From Sphaerulina vaccinii (taxonomy: Eukaryota; Ascomycota; Dothideomycetes; Mycosphaerellales; Mycosphaerellaceae): a DNA stretch of 64,000 nt. Made by a program: the position numbers and the translations under genes. Positions 42,180 through 52,049 of this stretch are shown here, in pieces. Numbering within the stretch: the stretch's first letter is position 1; each line of letters begins with the position of its first letter. Under the pieces are notes generated by a model that worked only from the letters and a program-made list of their open reading frames with translations, was not told where the DNA came from and did no database searches. Location of the stretch: contig JAKUDP010000023.1 in the NCBI GenBank assembly GCA_022570795.1, positions 1,054,001-1,118,000 of the forward strand. Reading direction: 5' to 3'.

Positions 42180-44010
42180 ATGGCTCTCATCGAAACGAGC
42201 TTGATCTGGGTGGCCTATGCTGTCTGCCTGGCCATCATCTTCTTCATCTCCGCCATCTTCGTGTTGGTCTACCAGAAGCCAGGCGAACGCACCGTCGCAG
42301 TCACGATCATATGCTGGATCACTGTCCTCGCACTCCTCGCCACTGTCCTGCTGATGCCAGTGGACGTTGCATTGGTCTCCTCTACAACGAGCAGGAAGCT
42401 GGGCAGGAAGAAGGATTGGGCTACACCTGATAAGGTGGACGACACGCTGTATACTCTCAAGATCGTGTACTACACGCTGTACAGCTTGGATGCGGTGCTG
42501 TGTCTGCTAGTTGTACCATTCACGTACTTCTACTATGAAGAGTATGATGAGGTTGCGACAGAGGAAGGACAACAGACCATTGGTACCAGAATCTGGGGAG
42601 CTTTCAAGTGGACAATTGCTTTCATCGTGTTCTGCGTGATCCTCTTCCTCGTGGGCTTCTTCGTGCCTGTCACCAAGAACGCGAGAGACGATCACAAAGA
42701 CCTGGACTACTTCCGGGATCTACTGACCGAGAATCGTGAGTCGTCATACTTCGTGGTATGAAGGCATTGCTAACAGGAGCATAGACGGCGAGCGAGCTCT
42801 AACCTTTGCCATTGGAGTATTGATTCTTGTCGGCACGATCCTATACTGCTTATACACTGCACCAGGCCTAGCTCTGCTGCCTGTGTCGCTCATCAAGTCG
42901 GCACCAAGCATATCGACACCACAGCTTGCCGAAACAACTGAGAGCCAGCTTGCACAGAATCGCGAAAGGATACGCCAGCTGGAAGCACGTGGCGAAGGTC
43001 ATGAGGGTGGCCTGGATGGCCGTGATAGACGCGAACTTGAAGCTCTCAACCGCGAAGAGCGCACCCTGGTCCGACGCCAGCGACTGGCAGAAGAGAATGC
43101 TGGAACTGATCGCAACTGGATCATCAAGGTTTGGCTCAAGATCGAAGCGGTATTCCGCCCATTGAAGCTCATCTTTGGACTGCTGCTGGTCGTTGTTGCT
43201 CTGATCATCTTTGCCAGCATGCTCATCACGATGGTGGACAAGCTCAAGAACTCCGTCTGTGGCGTCTCCTGCGGCTATTTGCTAGGCAAGACCAAGATCT
43301 TCCAGCCAGTCAACGCCCTTCTCCGTGAGACGTCCAAGGTCTTTCCAATCGACTATGTCATCTTCCTCCTGCTGACTGTTTTGTTCTTCTCCGCCTCGGT
43401 GGTAGGTCTCGCCACTATTGGGATCCGCTTCCTCTGGGTCATGCTCTTCAAGATTCGCAAAGGCCACACAACACCCAATGCTATGCTCATGGCCACCGTC
43501 ATGCTCACACTCATGACTTTCGCCCTCAACTACAGCTTAGCCATGATCGTCGCACCACAATACGTCACGTTCGGAGCTCAGACCTACTGTGACAGACCTA
43601 CCGGCAACCCAGAGCAACAACCAGATTGCACCCAACACCACAGCGCCATCAAGCCTTGCTCGGAACGGTCAGACAATCCAGTCGCAAAGATGGTCTGCAC
43701 ACCATCCGTAGCGTCGACTTTCCTCAACAGAATCACAGCCAACTTCCCATACCTCGGCGTCGTGGACTTCTATGCACAATTCGCGTTCTTGGGCATCTTC
43801 ATCATTGTGTTTTTGGTCACTCTCTTCCGCGTGCCTAAGCTTGATGAGGAGCAAATGGACGAGGATCTTCAAGAGGCTGAAGAGGAAGGTCTGCTGGCCT
43901 CAACTGGAAGGAGATTCGGCGCGACTTGGCAGGATATTACTGGACGCTCGAAGGGTGTGAAGAGGTCCGACTATGGTGCTGTCTCAGGACATGAGAATGG
44001 AGATGATTAA
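42180..44010 (+). CDS. LMBR1/LMBD1-family membrane protein, putative lysosomal cobalamin transporter (two exons)
   Basis: Exons 42180-42735 and 42785-44010, joined by a 49-bp GTGAGT...ATAG intron, give 593 aa. About nine membrane spans: four in exon 1 ('VAYAVCLAIIFFISAIFVL', 'AVTIICWITVLALLATVLLM', ...), the others in exon 2, separated by a charged coiled-coil loop (~235-300, 'NRERIRQLEAR'). The 'KKDWATPDKVDDTLYTLKIVYY' loop and the layout are typical of the LMBD1 family, annotated as vacuolar/lysosomal cobalamin exporters in animals. Most fungi do not use cobalamin, so the fungal substrate is likely something else; this is an inference. Start: ATG 42180 directly precedes the first span. Confidence 0.88.
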
Positions 44011-45242
44011 GTCTCAGTCATAAGTACAAAAGACAGGACATGAGGAGCTCACTGGACTCAAGGGCTAAGAATGGATTTTGTGTGTATATCAGAGTGAGTT
44101 GGACGTGGAGTTGGCCGACTTTGATACCCTTTAGCATATTCTTTGCAGCATAATACCAATCTATGGACATCGACAGAGACTGTGCTGCTCGCAATCGTTC
44201 TCGTGCTCATTCCAGTCCACAGTAGGAGGTACATACCCTCACTTGTGGCTGCCAGATTCAAGATACTCCCAAGCTCGACGTGTGGCGGCGAAGGCTCACT
44301 TTGTCAAGATTTTCGGGCCCATGAGATGGGAGTGAGAGCAAGTGTATGCAAGGTACTAGGGCGACCAATCGGTTTCAGATGGTAGAGAGGCGAGCTCTTC
44401 GGTACGTGCAACTTACGTTAGGCGACCTCAACAGAAATGCTCGAGGTCAGACCCGCATCATCCGCAATCCTGTGAGTTAGGTGGTCTCGGTAGCTCGAGT
44501 TCCCCTTGATATTGGTGGGCGTTGCTGGTTGTTCCCAGACAGTCGCAGAGTGATTTCCAACGCACATGATATTGTCAGGTGAGGTGAGGTGAGGTGAGCT
44601 GCAGCATGTTCGCAGCATATGCGAATGCACGGCATGGTTTGGCTTCAGGTTTCACAACATCATCTCTCTCAACTGCGATCCGATTTGACGTCTGTATCTG
44701 CAGCAAGAGGTATGCTTGCATCAACGGTGGCAAGTCGAGATGGCATCGAGCATGCACTACCTTCTATCCCCACGCTCAGGATGTCAGAGCCTGACGCATG
44801 CGACAGCGCACACTCGCGCCTGGCTGATTGTGGAGCGGTGCGAGTTTCTCTTCCGACGAAGGAAGATGCTCACTGCTACTGCTGCTACCACCCGTTCTCG
44901 CAAGTGGAGATGTAAGCAGGATCAAGCTGCTGCAACGGCCCCAGCCTATCGCACATCGAGGATCGATCGCTGGCATGCATTGTTTCTACCAGACCAACAT
45001 ATCGACTGCGAGACTTCACTTACTCGCTGGCTTAGATGGTCATTCATGATACGCCTTCTGAATCAACTTTCCAATGCCATTTGTTCCGACACACACTGTG
45101 GAGGCCGCTGCGTCTGCTGGTATCGCGGTAGAACTCGTTGTGGTGCTGGTATATAGACATTGGCATGAAGGCTTTGAGATGGGCTCAAGCACTACATCTT
45201 TCAGCCTATCTCGTACATCTCGTTCTTCGTAGCATCAGCAGC
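44011..45242. other. long intergenic stretch
   Basis: 1.2 kb. Contains a short pentanucleotide repeat near 44579-44598. No supported gene. Confidence 0.4.
44579..44598. repeat. GGTGA pentanucleotide repeat
   Basis: About four consecutive GGTGA units. Confidence 0.75.
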
Positions 45243-45881
45243 ATGGCTAGCCAGCTTGACATTGTCGATGCCCTGGATGCCCAAGTACGGGAGATCTTGG
45301 ACTCACTTGAGGACGATGGAGGCATCCCTTGGGACTTTGAGATATATGATGGTATCCTTGAAGATGAGACGGCTCCATATCTGATCAACGTCCCTCCCGA
45401 TCTTCAATCACCTGCATATCATGTGGTGGAGTTTGACGACCACCGGCCCTGTACTGGGATCCATCATCCTGAAGGACTTCCGGCCAACCAGGAAAATGTG
45501 CGATACGCATGTGTTGACAAGCTGGAGTGGGCTCCGGCTGGCCTCCAAGCTCACATGCCAGCAACACCGAAGCGAGCTCGGCATACCGAAACGAAAGCAC
45601 TTGCCACAACTTCTGATACAAAGCGTGTGTAAGTCCAGTCCCATTCAATTGACCTAGACTGTATGGCTTATTGACTCTTCGACAGGAAGCGGCAGGATCG
45701 CCGGAAAAGGAGTTATCGCTGCGAAGAATGCGAGAAAGCTTTCCAGTACCCGAAAGACCTAAGGCGGCATGTGCATCTCGACGTTCGGCTGCATCAGTGT
45801 CCTCATGAGAAGTGCGAATACCATACTCGAGGTTTCTCGCGGAAGGATAATCTTGAGAGGCACCTTGTATCAGTCCATTGA
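45243..45881 (+). CDS. small C2H2 zinc-finger protein B (two exons)
   Basis: Exons 45243-45628 and 45686-45881 with a 57-bp GTAAGT...ACAG intron give 193 aa. The N-terminal ~125 residues are acidic (isoelectrically like an activation domain); the second exon encodes a basic segment and two fingers, 'CEECEKAFQYPKDLRRHVH' and 'CPHEKCEYHTRGFSRKDNLERH' ending in VH. The C-x4-C-x12-H-x4-H second finger and the 'YPKDLRRH' core are almost the same as in the gene at 49264, so the two are paralogues. Probably nuclear DNA-binding proteins. The start is the first ATG opening the acidic region; a longer open frame exists upstream (45138). Confidence 0.8.
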
Positions 45882-47080
45882 CTCTCGCAGCTAGTCGACT
45901 TGCAGCACGGGAGCTTAGTAGCATAACTCTTGAAGCTCATTCTGAGTTAAGGCTCCTTGGTGTTGTGGTCAAAGAGCGTCCTGAAAAGTGACGCGCACAT
46001 ATGATGCTTCTGACAGCTCTGCCCTAAGCTTGGTGTCATACGCGAGGTGGAAGAAGGAAACGTGTGCATGATGAACACGAGTACGGCCTTGGTAGGAGAA
46101 GACGTGCTTCCTCCGGACAGCAAAACGGAAACTGGCTTTTGCAACAAAATCGCTTCTAGCACTATACCACATAAGACTTCCTCGTCTGAAAAGCTGATAG
46201 CACGAATCGCCGACTTCTGCTCTATCTTGCGATATCAATCTTGCGACCTAAAAAGATTGAGCGAGGTGTCGAGAGCAGAAAAAGTGATCGAGTGCGGGTG
46301 CTGCCGTTTTCCGTTTTGCTGTCCACACCTTGGACGTGGTGTGAACTTCAGTCCTCGCTTCGGAAAGTGCGATGTACAGATCGCCATTGGTCACGGGAAG
46401 ACGGGAGCTAGTTTTCGTCTGTTCCGCACCGAAATGTCACGTCACAACACTTCCACCACGTCCCTCACCTCCCTCACACCTTGACCAACTTCACTCTTTC
46501 CTCAAACCGAGCCGAAATTTACGCTGCATCCGCAACCCACGATACAGGTGCCCAGTTCCGTGATGTTGGCAATCATCACACCCGGGCACATAGAGCGCAC
46601 ATGATCGCGACTCAACATGAGGGGAATAGTGCCTCGGCTCCGGGCTTGAGTGGCATGGAGATGAGGTTGACGCTTTGCTATTCTGCTGCCTGAGGAGTGG
46701 CTATTTCAGTCCTCAGGCTCGGACTGGTCAGCTCGCAGGAAGCACTACTCCACACGAGGCGCTGTGTGCGAGCCTAACCTTATCACGACCACGTTTGTGG
46801 TGCATTCTGCCACAAACGGAACTGACCGAAGTCCCTATAGATACGATATACCAAGCCAACCGAGGAGATTCTTGACCATCATTACAGCAGTTTAAGGCAG
46901 CCATGCAGCAGGAATAAAGATAAGAGGGCTCTATGCACCTGCTCAAACATTTCACTCTACAGACCAACTTAGCAACAAGAACAAGCCGCTCTCCATCACA
47001 AATCAAGAACAGACTCCCAAGCTCAACACCAATACAACACAACACAAATTAACTCCACATCAACAACTCAAACCGCCAAG
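45882..47080. other. long intergenic stretch
   Basis: 1.2 kb. The last ~200 bp are A/C-rich and pyrimidine-poor, as in many fungal 5' leaders, and lead to the HsbA-like gene. No other gene is supported. Confidence 0.4.
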
Positions 47081-47602
47081 ATGATGCGACTCAGCAAGTT
47101 CTCTCAGCTCGCAGCTGCAGCTAAGAATGCCATGACAAGCCGCTCCGCAGCCTCAACACAAGAAAATCTCAACACCATCAACGCGTCTGTCAACAAGCTC
47201 ACTCAGATCGTCAACGCATACAATGGTGGACTTCTCGCTGCTTCGCCCATCTCGAACCAGGAAGCTACTCTCGGCATTGAAATTAAGAATGCGACCTCAG
47301 ATGCCAATGCTTCCGAAGTTGTCACAGTCGACGAGGCCAAAGCTATCATCGCATACATCAAGGACACCCTGGAACCCAGCATCCGAGCATGTATGACAGC
47401 CATGACCGAGAAGAAGGCTGCATTCGCCAGCGCGGGCTTGACAAGCACTGTAGTCGGCGACACGAAGGACCTGCGAGTACAAACAGCGACTCTTGGCAAG
47501 GCACTTGCAGCTAAGGCTCCAGCATCAGAACAGGAAGAGAGCGAGAAGGTGCTCAAGCTGATTGATGATGATTTCGAGGATGCTCTCAAGAAGTTTGCTT
47601 AG
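47081..47602 (+). CDS. HsbA-like hydrophobic-surface-binding protein
   Basis: 173 aa. Residues ~28-165 match the HsbA (cell-wall galactomannoprotein-like) helical repeat: 'NTINASVNKLTQIVNAYNGG', 'ATLGIEIKNAT', 'DEAKAIIAYIKDTLEPSI', 'AAFASAGLTSTV'. In Aspergillus oryzae, HsbA is secreted, coats hydrophobic polyesters and recruits cutinase. Here the N-terminus (MMRLSKFSQLAAAAKNAMTSRSAAS) is an amphipathic, basic, Ala/Ser-rich stretch and not a normal hydrophobic signal peptide; it looks more like a mitochondrial presequence. Either export is non-classical, the real start is an unseen upstream exon, or the protein was retargeted. Only one internal cysteine. Confidence 0.8.
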   Translation: MMRLSKFSQLAAAAKNAMTSRSAASTQENLNTINASVNKLTQIVNAYNGGLLAASPISNQEATLGIEIKNATSDANASEVVTVDEAKAIIAYIKDTLEPSIRACMTAMTEKKAAFASAGLTSTVVGDTKDLRVQTATLGKALAAKAPASEQEESEKVLKLIDDDFEDALKKFA

Positions 47603-48087
47603 TTCTCCGATCTGTAACGATACCAATTTGATTGAGCGAATTTTTACCATCATCTCAACACCTGGACCTCAAAGTGCCAAGAAAAGTGCTGCCGTAGTTG
47701 TTATTGATGGCTGCGCCTGGATTGCTCTTCCATCTAGCTATACTTGCCACATGCAACCACATGGCCACACCAGCTAGCTATTACCGCTATTCTCGCTAAG
47801 TAGGCGTAGAAAGCTAGCTCGTTCCAGCTCAAAAACTGGGTCTAAGTACTCCACACGGCATGGCAACAGGCCGACCTATAAGCATTCGACCAAGAGAACA
47901 TGAGCTGCATTTGGAGTTCAGGACCGCAGCTGAACAATGGAAAGATGCAAATGATGCTTCCGAGTAGGCATATGGACGGGTCCTGCTGAAGCAGAATGGC
48001 GGGATCTCAAGCATGCGAATACTGGCTCTGCTCCAAAGTGAGCTCTAAATCAACCATCAATCTGATTAAGCCAGCAGAGACACCACG
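47603..48087. other. intergenic
   Basis: 485 bp between the HsbA-like gene and the decarboxylase-like gene; no other feature seen. Confidence 0.4.
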
Positions 48088-49188
48088 ATGCACTTCTCCC
48101 ACCTCACCCCACTCCTAGCACTCGCCATCAGCATACACGGCAGCCCAGCATCCCCTCCCTCCTACAAGCCCTACCTCCTCAAGCGCCTGATCGCACTAGA
48201 AGAGCACGTCGTCTCTCCCTCCCTCGAAGCCGAAGTCCTAGCAGCAGGTGTCATCCAACGCTACCCAGGCATCCTCGACAAACTCAAAGATGTCGGCGCA
48301 GGTCGTCTTGCAGACATGGACGCAGGCCATCTCTCCTTGATGGTCCTCGCACAACAATCCGCTTCAGGTCTAGAAGACCCTAAGGGCTGTGTAGCAGCCA
48401 ACAATGCTATCCAATCAGCCATTACAGCAGATCCGAAACGCTTCGCGGGCTTTGCGGTCTTGCCTTTGGCTACGCCTGATCAAGCTGCTGCTGAGCTAGA
48501 CAGGGCTGTGAAACAACTCAAGTTCAAGGGAGCTATGTTATGGAATCATCTGAGAGATGGAACGTACTTCGATGGAGGGAGATTCAATCCAGTCTTCGCT
48601 AAAGCCCAAGAATTGGATGTACCACTCTACTTGCATCCAGCTGCTCCTACCCAGGATATCTTCCAACGACTCTTCGCAGGGAACTATGTACAGCCACAAA
48701 CAGCTGGTCGCTTTAGCACGAACTCTTGGGGCTGGCATGTTGATGTCGGTACACATATCCTTCGCCTGTACGCAGCAGGAGTGTTTGATCGATTTCCGAA
48801 GTTGAAGGTTATCATTGGACATAATGGAGAGGATTTGCCAATGTTCATTGATCGTATCGATTCGACTGGTTTCAGGAACGATACTACGTTTGACAAGGTC
48901 TGGAATACGAATATCTGGACTACGACGAGTGCTTTATTTACTGTCCGGGCTTTTCAGCAGTTGCGACAGGTTACTCCGATCGATAGGATCATGTACTCGG
49001 TGGATTATCCTTTCAGTAACATATCGGCTGGGTACCAATTTGTGCAGCAGTTGGCTGAGCAGAGAGTATTGAGAAATCAGGAGATGGATATGTTCGCGTA
49101 TAAGAATGCTGAGAAGTTGCTGAAGCTCTGGAGCTCTGAAGGAGACGACGTATTCAGTTTCATTCCATTACATTACATTAGTGTTTGA
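48088..49188 (+). CDS. secreted amidohydrolase, 2,6-dihydroxybenzoate/resorcylate-decarboxylase-like
   Basis: 366 aa. Residues 1-21 form a signal peptide ending near 'SPASPP'. The family opening 'LIALEEHVVSP' (ExH metal site), 'ERYPG'-like 'QRYPGILDKLKDVGAGRLADMD', 'PLYLHPAAP', 'KLKVIIGHNGEDLP' and 'YSVDYPF' show a complete metal site of the gamma-resorcylate / 2,3-dihydroxybenzoate decarboxylase group. These reversible, non-oxidative enzymes are usually cytosolic, so a secretory form is notable; secreted fungal relatives exist as predicted proteins. Substrate unknown. No introns. Confidence 0.87.
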   Translation: MHFSHLTPLLALAISIHGSPASPPSYKPYLLKRLIALEEHVVSPSLEAEVLAAGVIQRYPGILDKLKDVGAGRLADMDAGHLSLMVLAQQSASGLEDPKGCVAANNAIQSAITADPKRFAGFAVLPLATPDQAAAELDRAVKQLKFKGAMLWNHLRDGTYFDGGRFNPVFAKAQELDVPLYLHPAAPTQDIFQRLFAGNYVQPQTAGRFSTNSWGWHVDVGTHILRLYAAGVFDRFPKLKVIIGHNGEDLPMFIDRIDSTGFRNDTTFDKVWNTNIWTTTSALFTVRAFQQLRQVTPIDRIMYSVDYPFSNISAGYQFVQQLAEQRVLRNQEMDMFAYKNAEKLLKLWSSEGDDVFSFIPLHYISV

Positions 49189-49263
49189 CGATCCAGCGCC
49201 TTCGCTGCAACGAGATTCTGTGTGATGTACAGAGGTGGCTTTGTGATTGAAGTGCCGGACTGA

Positions 49264-49957
49264 TCAGCGCTCATGTTCCGTATGTTCTGCTCTTCCCTTA
49301 TGTATCTTCCTCATGTGTCGATCGAGATTGTCTTTGCGCTGAAAGCCCTTGATCGTCCACTCGCAATCCGTATAGGGACAGTACAGTGGTTCGCCTCGAA
49401 CATGAGTTCTGTAATGACGTTTGAGGTCTTTCGGATAGCTGAAAGCTTTGCCGCAATCGATGTGGTCGCACACGTAGTGCTTGTGAGTGCGCGTCGACCC
49501 ACTACATTGGGTCAGGATATCGTTCGCGCTTTGAGCGAGCCGCACCAACTCACAGTTTCGCAGTGTCGTCGGCGCTGACACTGCTGCTATGCCTTGCATG
49601 TCTGGGGCTATTCCTGCGTGATGTTCTTACGTCGACCTCGAGCACGAAGATCATATCCTCATCCGTATCCGTCGCAATCACGCGGCCTGTGCCCACTACA
49701 GCCTGGTCAAGAGGTGGCAGATATGATTGAGAAGAGTCATGGGTGTCGAGATGAAGCTCATCGTCGTTGAATTCGGTGTCCTGGAAGCCAGTAAGGGGCA
49801 TAGCGTATCCGAGAGCGAGGGCGGTATCGTCGAAACTAGCTTGAAGATGAATGTCGCAACCAGTGACCAGCTGATAGCTCTCGCTGGTGAGCGCCGGGGT
49901 CGGACCAAGCTGAAGTAATTGAGGGTCGATGCAGTGGACCCAATCATAGTCTGCCAT
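49264..49957 (-). CDS. small C2H2 zinc-finger protein C (two exons)
   Basis: Exons 49957-49554 and 49501-49264, joined by a 52-bp GTGAGT...TGTAG intron with a CTGACC branch site, give 213 aa. The acidic N-terminal ~130 residues ('DTEFNDDELHLDTHDSSQS') precede a finger 'CDHIDCGKAFSYPKDLKRH' and a second 'CPYTDCEWTIKGFQRKDNL' plus 'DRHMRKIH'. The finger pair closely matches the gene at 45243 and shares its exon layout, pointing to duplication. Likely a DNA-binding transcription regulator. An in-frame ATG at 50062 would add 35 unlikely residues. Convergent with the decarboxylase-like gene. Confidence 0.8.
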
Positions 49958-51461
49958 GTTCGGAATGGTTTGCGTTTGTGCTGTGGCGCTGGCGCCTAGC
50001 TTTGCCTGGGCAGATCGCCCCATACCGAACGAGTGTAATGATGTATGATGCAGAAGTAGCATTAGAACTCCAGCATGATGGCCAGATCAGCAGGCGACAA
50101 TGGAATTGCCATCGAGTAAGATATATGATCGTAGAGGCCGTAAGACGACATGCAACAGGTGGTCGTTCATCTGTTCTGTGAGAGGCTCTGTCGTTGTGCA
50201 TACAGATGCTGCCAGGATACAGCTTGTCCAAATATGCTCCGGCTTGTCCACGTAGCTTTGTGCTCTGTACATCCGCTAGCGCGCAGCAAAGGTGATTTGT
50301 CGCTATAACCTAAGCTCAGGCACACGAGTGACCTTTCACAAAGCTTGTCGACCCTGCGTTGACGCTTCGACTGGGGCGGAGTGATGCCCGTTGTGGCACA
50401 GGGCAATGGGCGGTACCCTGAGATGGAATCGACAAGGACCACCAGATTGATGGACAGATGCTGAGTGCTTCGCCGTTCAGGCTGTAACGCGGATCCTTCG
50501 GTCCTGCAATAAGCAAGGCTGAGGTCCTGCTGCCACAGTATGAACCGTGGGGTGCATAAACATCGGTTTCCAAAGCCTATGTTCCCGGGTGTGGAGGTGT
50601 GGTGGTTGCCCAGCCGCGACAAAGATGGTCTCTAGATCTCCTGACGAGTTCATGAGTCCAGGCCATGAGCAGCGCTAGTGGTGCTGTTCGTTAGGTAGAC
50701 TTTCTGCTTATCAAAATAGAAATGCGCATTGGCTGGGCTGAACGACAGATGCTATCGATCTCAGAGATTCGGTCCGTAATGTCGCTCGGGCCACCTCGCC
50801 GCATCGCAGGTGCACCCGCTCTCCGCCAATGCATGCTTGTTTCGCTCTCTAGCAGGAGAGCATAATAGGACGAGAGAGATTGCAGTCTATGCACAAAGCA
50901 TCTTATCTGTGTTGCGACCAATTGCGATATTCGAGATCGTTCATAGACTCGTCGAAGGTGCATGACCTCAAGCGTCCAGGTGGGCGACGAGAATAGAAAG
51001 CTCTCTTGCCCGAGCCTCATCAGGTACGTATGTGAACGAAACTCTGCGCGGGTCCTGCAGTTGCGGCATATTACAGTGCAGGACGCCTCGAGGACGACGA
51101 TATTGTACATGAGCCACACCGATGTTGAGTAAGGTACTCGGATGAGTTCAACCCGGTGTTCTCGCCGGCCTCGCCGCGAAGGCAGGGCTGAAAATGCCAG
51201 CCATACCGCTGCTCACATTTAACCTTATCGACATCAGGCGATGCGAATAAACTCTCGAGCTATGCATAGGCTTAGGGTTAGAGTACTGTACAAAAGTACA
51301 TCCGAGCTGCACCTCAAGATAGGCACACTCGCTCCCAGGTACTGATGAAATGAAAGCACACCGTGCATAATGTGTAAGATGAGGTGACATTTTCCATCGC
51401 TTGCGATGACTTCCTGTTTGTCCTGGCGGACGGCGACCGCTAGATCTTTCCCACATCGAAC
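49958..51461. other. long intergenic stretch
   Basis: 1.5 kb. Open frames up to 150 codons occur on the minus strand (50167-50622, 50691-51119) but overlap others and lack family features; they are not called as genes. Confidence 0.4.
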
Positions 51462-51809
51462 TCAGCCTGATACGATCTCCGAGCATGTCCAGGTCTTCTC
51501 GCGATTGATGGTCGAGACTTCGCACTCCAAGGGTACAGGCATGTAGTCCGCACGATGTTTCAGACATGAAGATGTCTTTACGCCCGTAGCGTCGTCAATA
51601 GACTCGACTTCACAAGCTTCCTCTTTCTCATGTGGAGCTCGACGGCCACGAGTGATGCTGTACGGATTGATTGTTGTGATTGTCCGAATCCGTTGGAGGC
51701 TTCCCATCGCGTAGGTCGCATCTTTTGCGTGGTCCGTCGGAACTGGCATCGCAAAAGTAGTCGTTGCCAAGAGGGCCGTGACCATCGCGAAAGTGATTTG
51801 GTGTTTCAT
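51462..51809 (-). CDS. small secreted cysteine-containing protein (effector-like)
   Basis: 115 aa from ATG 51809. Clear signal peptide (MKHQITFAMVTALLATTTFA) followed by a polar mature part with four cysteines in the C-terminal half ('EACEVE', 'SSCLKH', 'LECEVS', 'WTCSEI'), enough for two disulfides. A dibasic 'RGRRAPHEKEE' could be a kexin site, which would release a ~50-aa cysteine-bearing piece. No known domain. Size, secretion and cysteines fit candidate effectors of plant- or surface-associated fungi; no evidence for activity. The gene is isolated by intergenic DNA on both sides. Confidence 0.65.
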   Translation of the reverse strand: MKHQITFAMVTALLATTTFAMPVPTDHAKDATYAMGSLQRIRTITTINPYSITRGRRAPHEKEEACEVESIDDATGVKTSSCLKHRADYMPVPLECEVSTINREKTWTCSEIVSG

Positions 51810-52049
51810 GTTGAAGTCTGTTTTCGCCTCACGCAGATATGACAGATATGCGAGATGACAGTCTGATGACTCCTGATATTCTCGGCAACACATCGCTGTG
51901 ATGTTGAGGCATCTTGCGATGCAGTGTTATTGAGAGCCCAAACCAACTTGCGACAAAGAGGGTCAGTGCTGTTTTCGGTTCGTCTTTCCACTTTCCACGG
52001 TAGCCTTTGTTGCTTCGAATGCATTACCTCCTACCGACTGCCAAAGTGA

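Noticed and set aside
50167..51119. Two minus-strand open frames of 142-151 codons
   Set aside because: No domain, no signal, no splice support; composition looks like non-coding DNA read in a chance frame.
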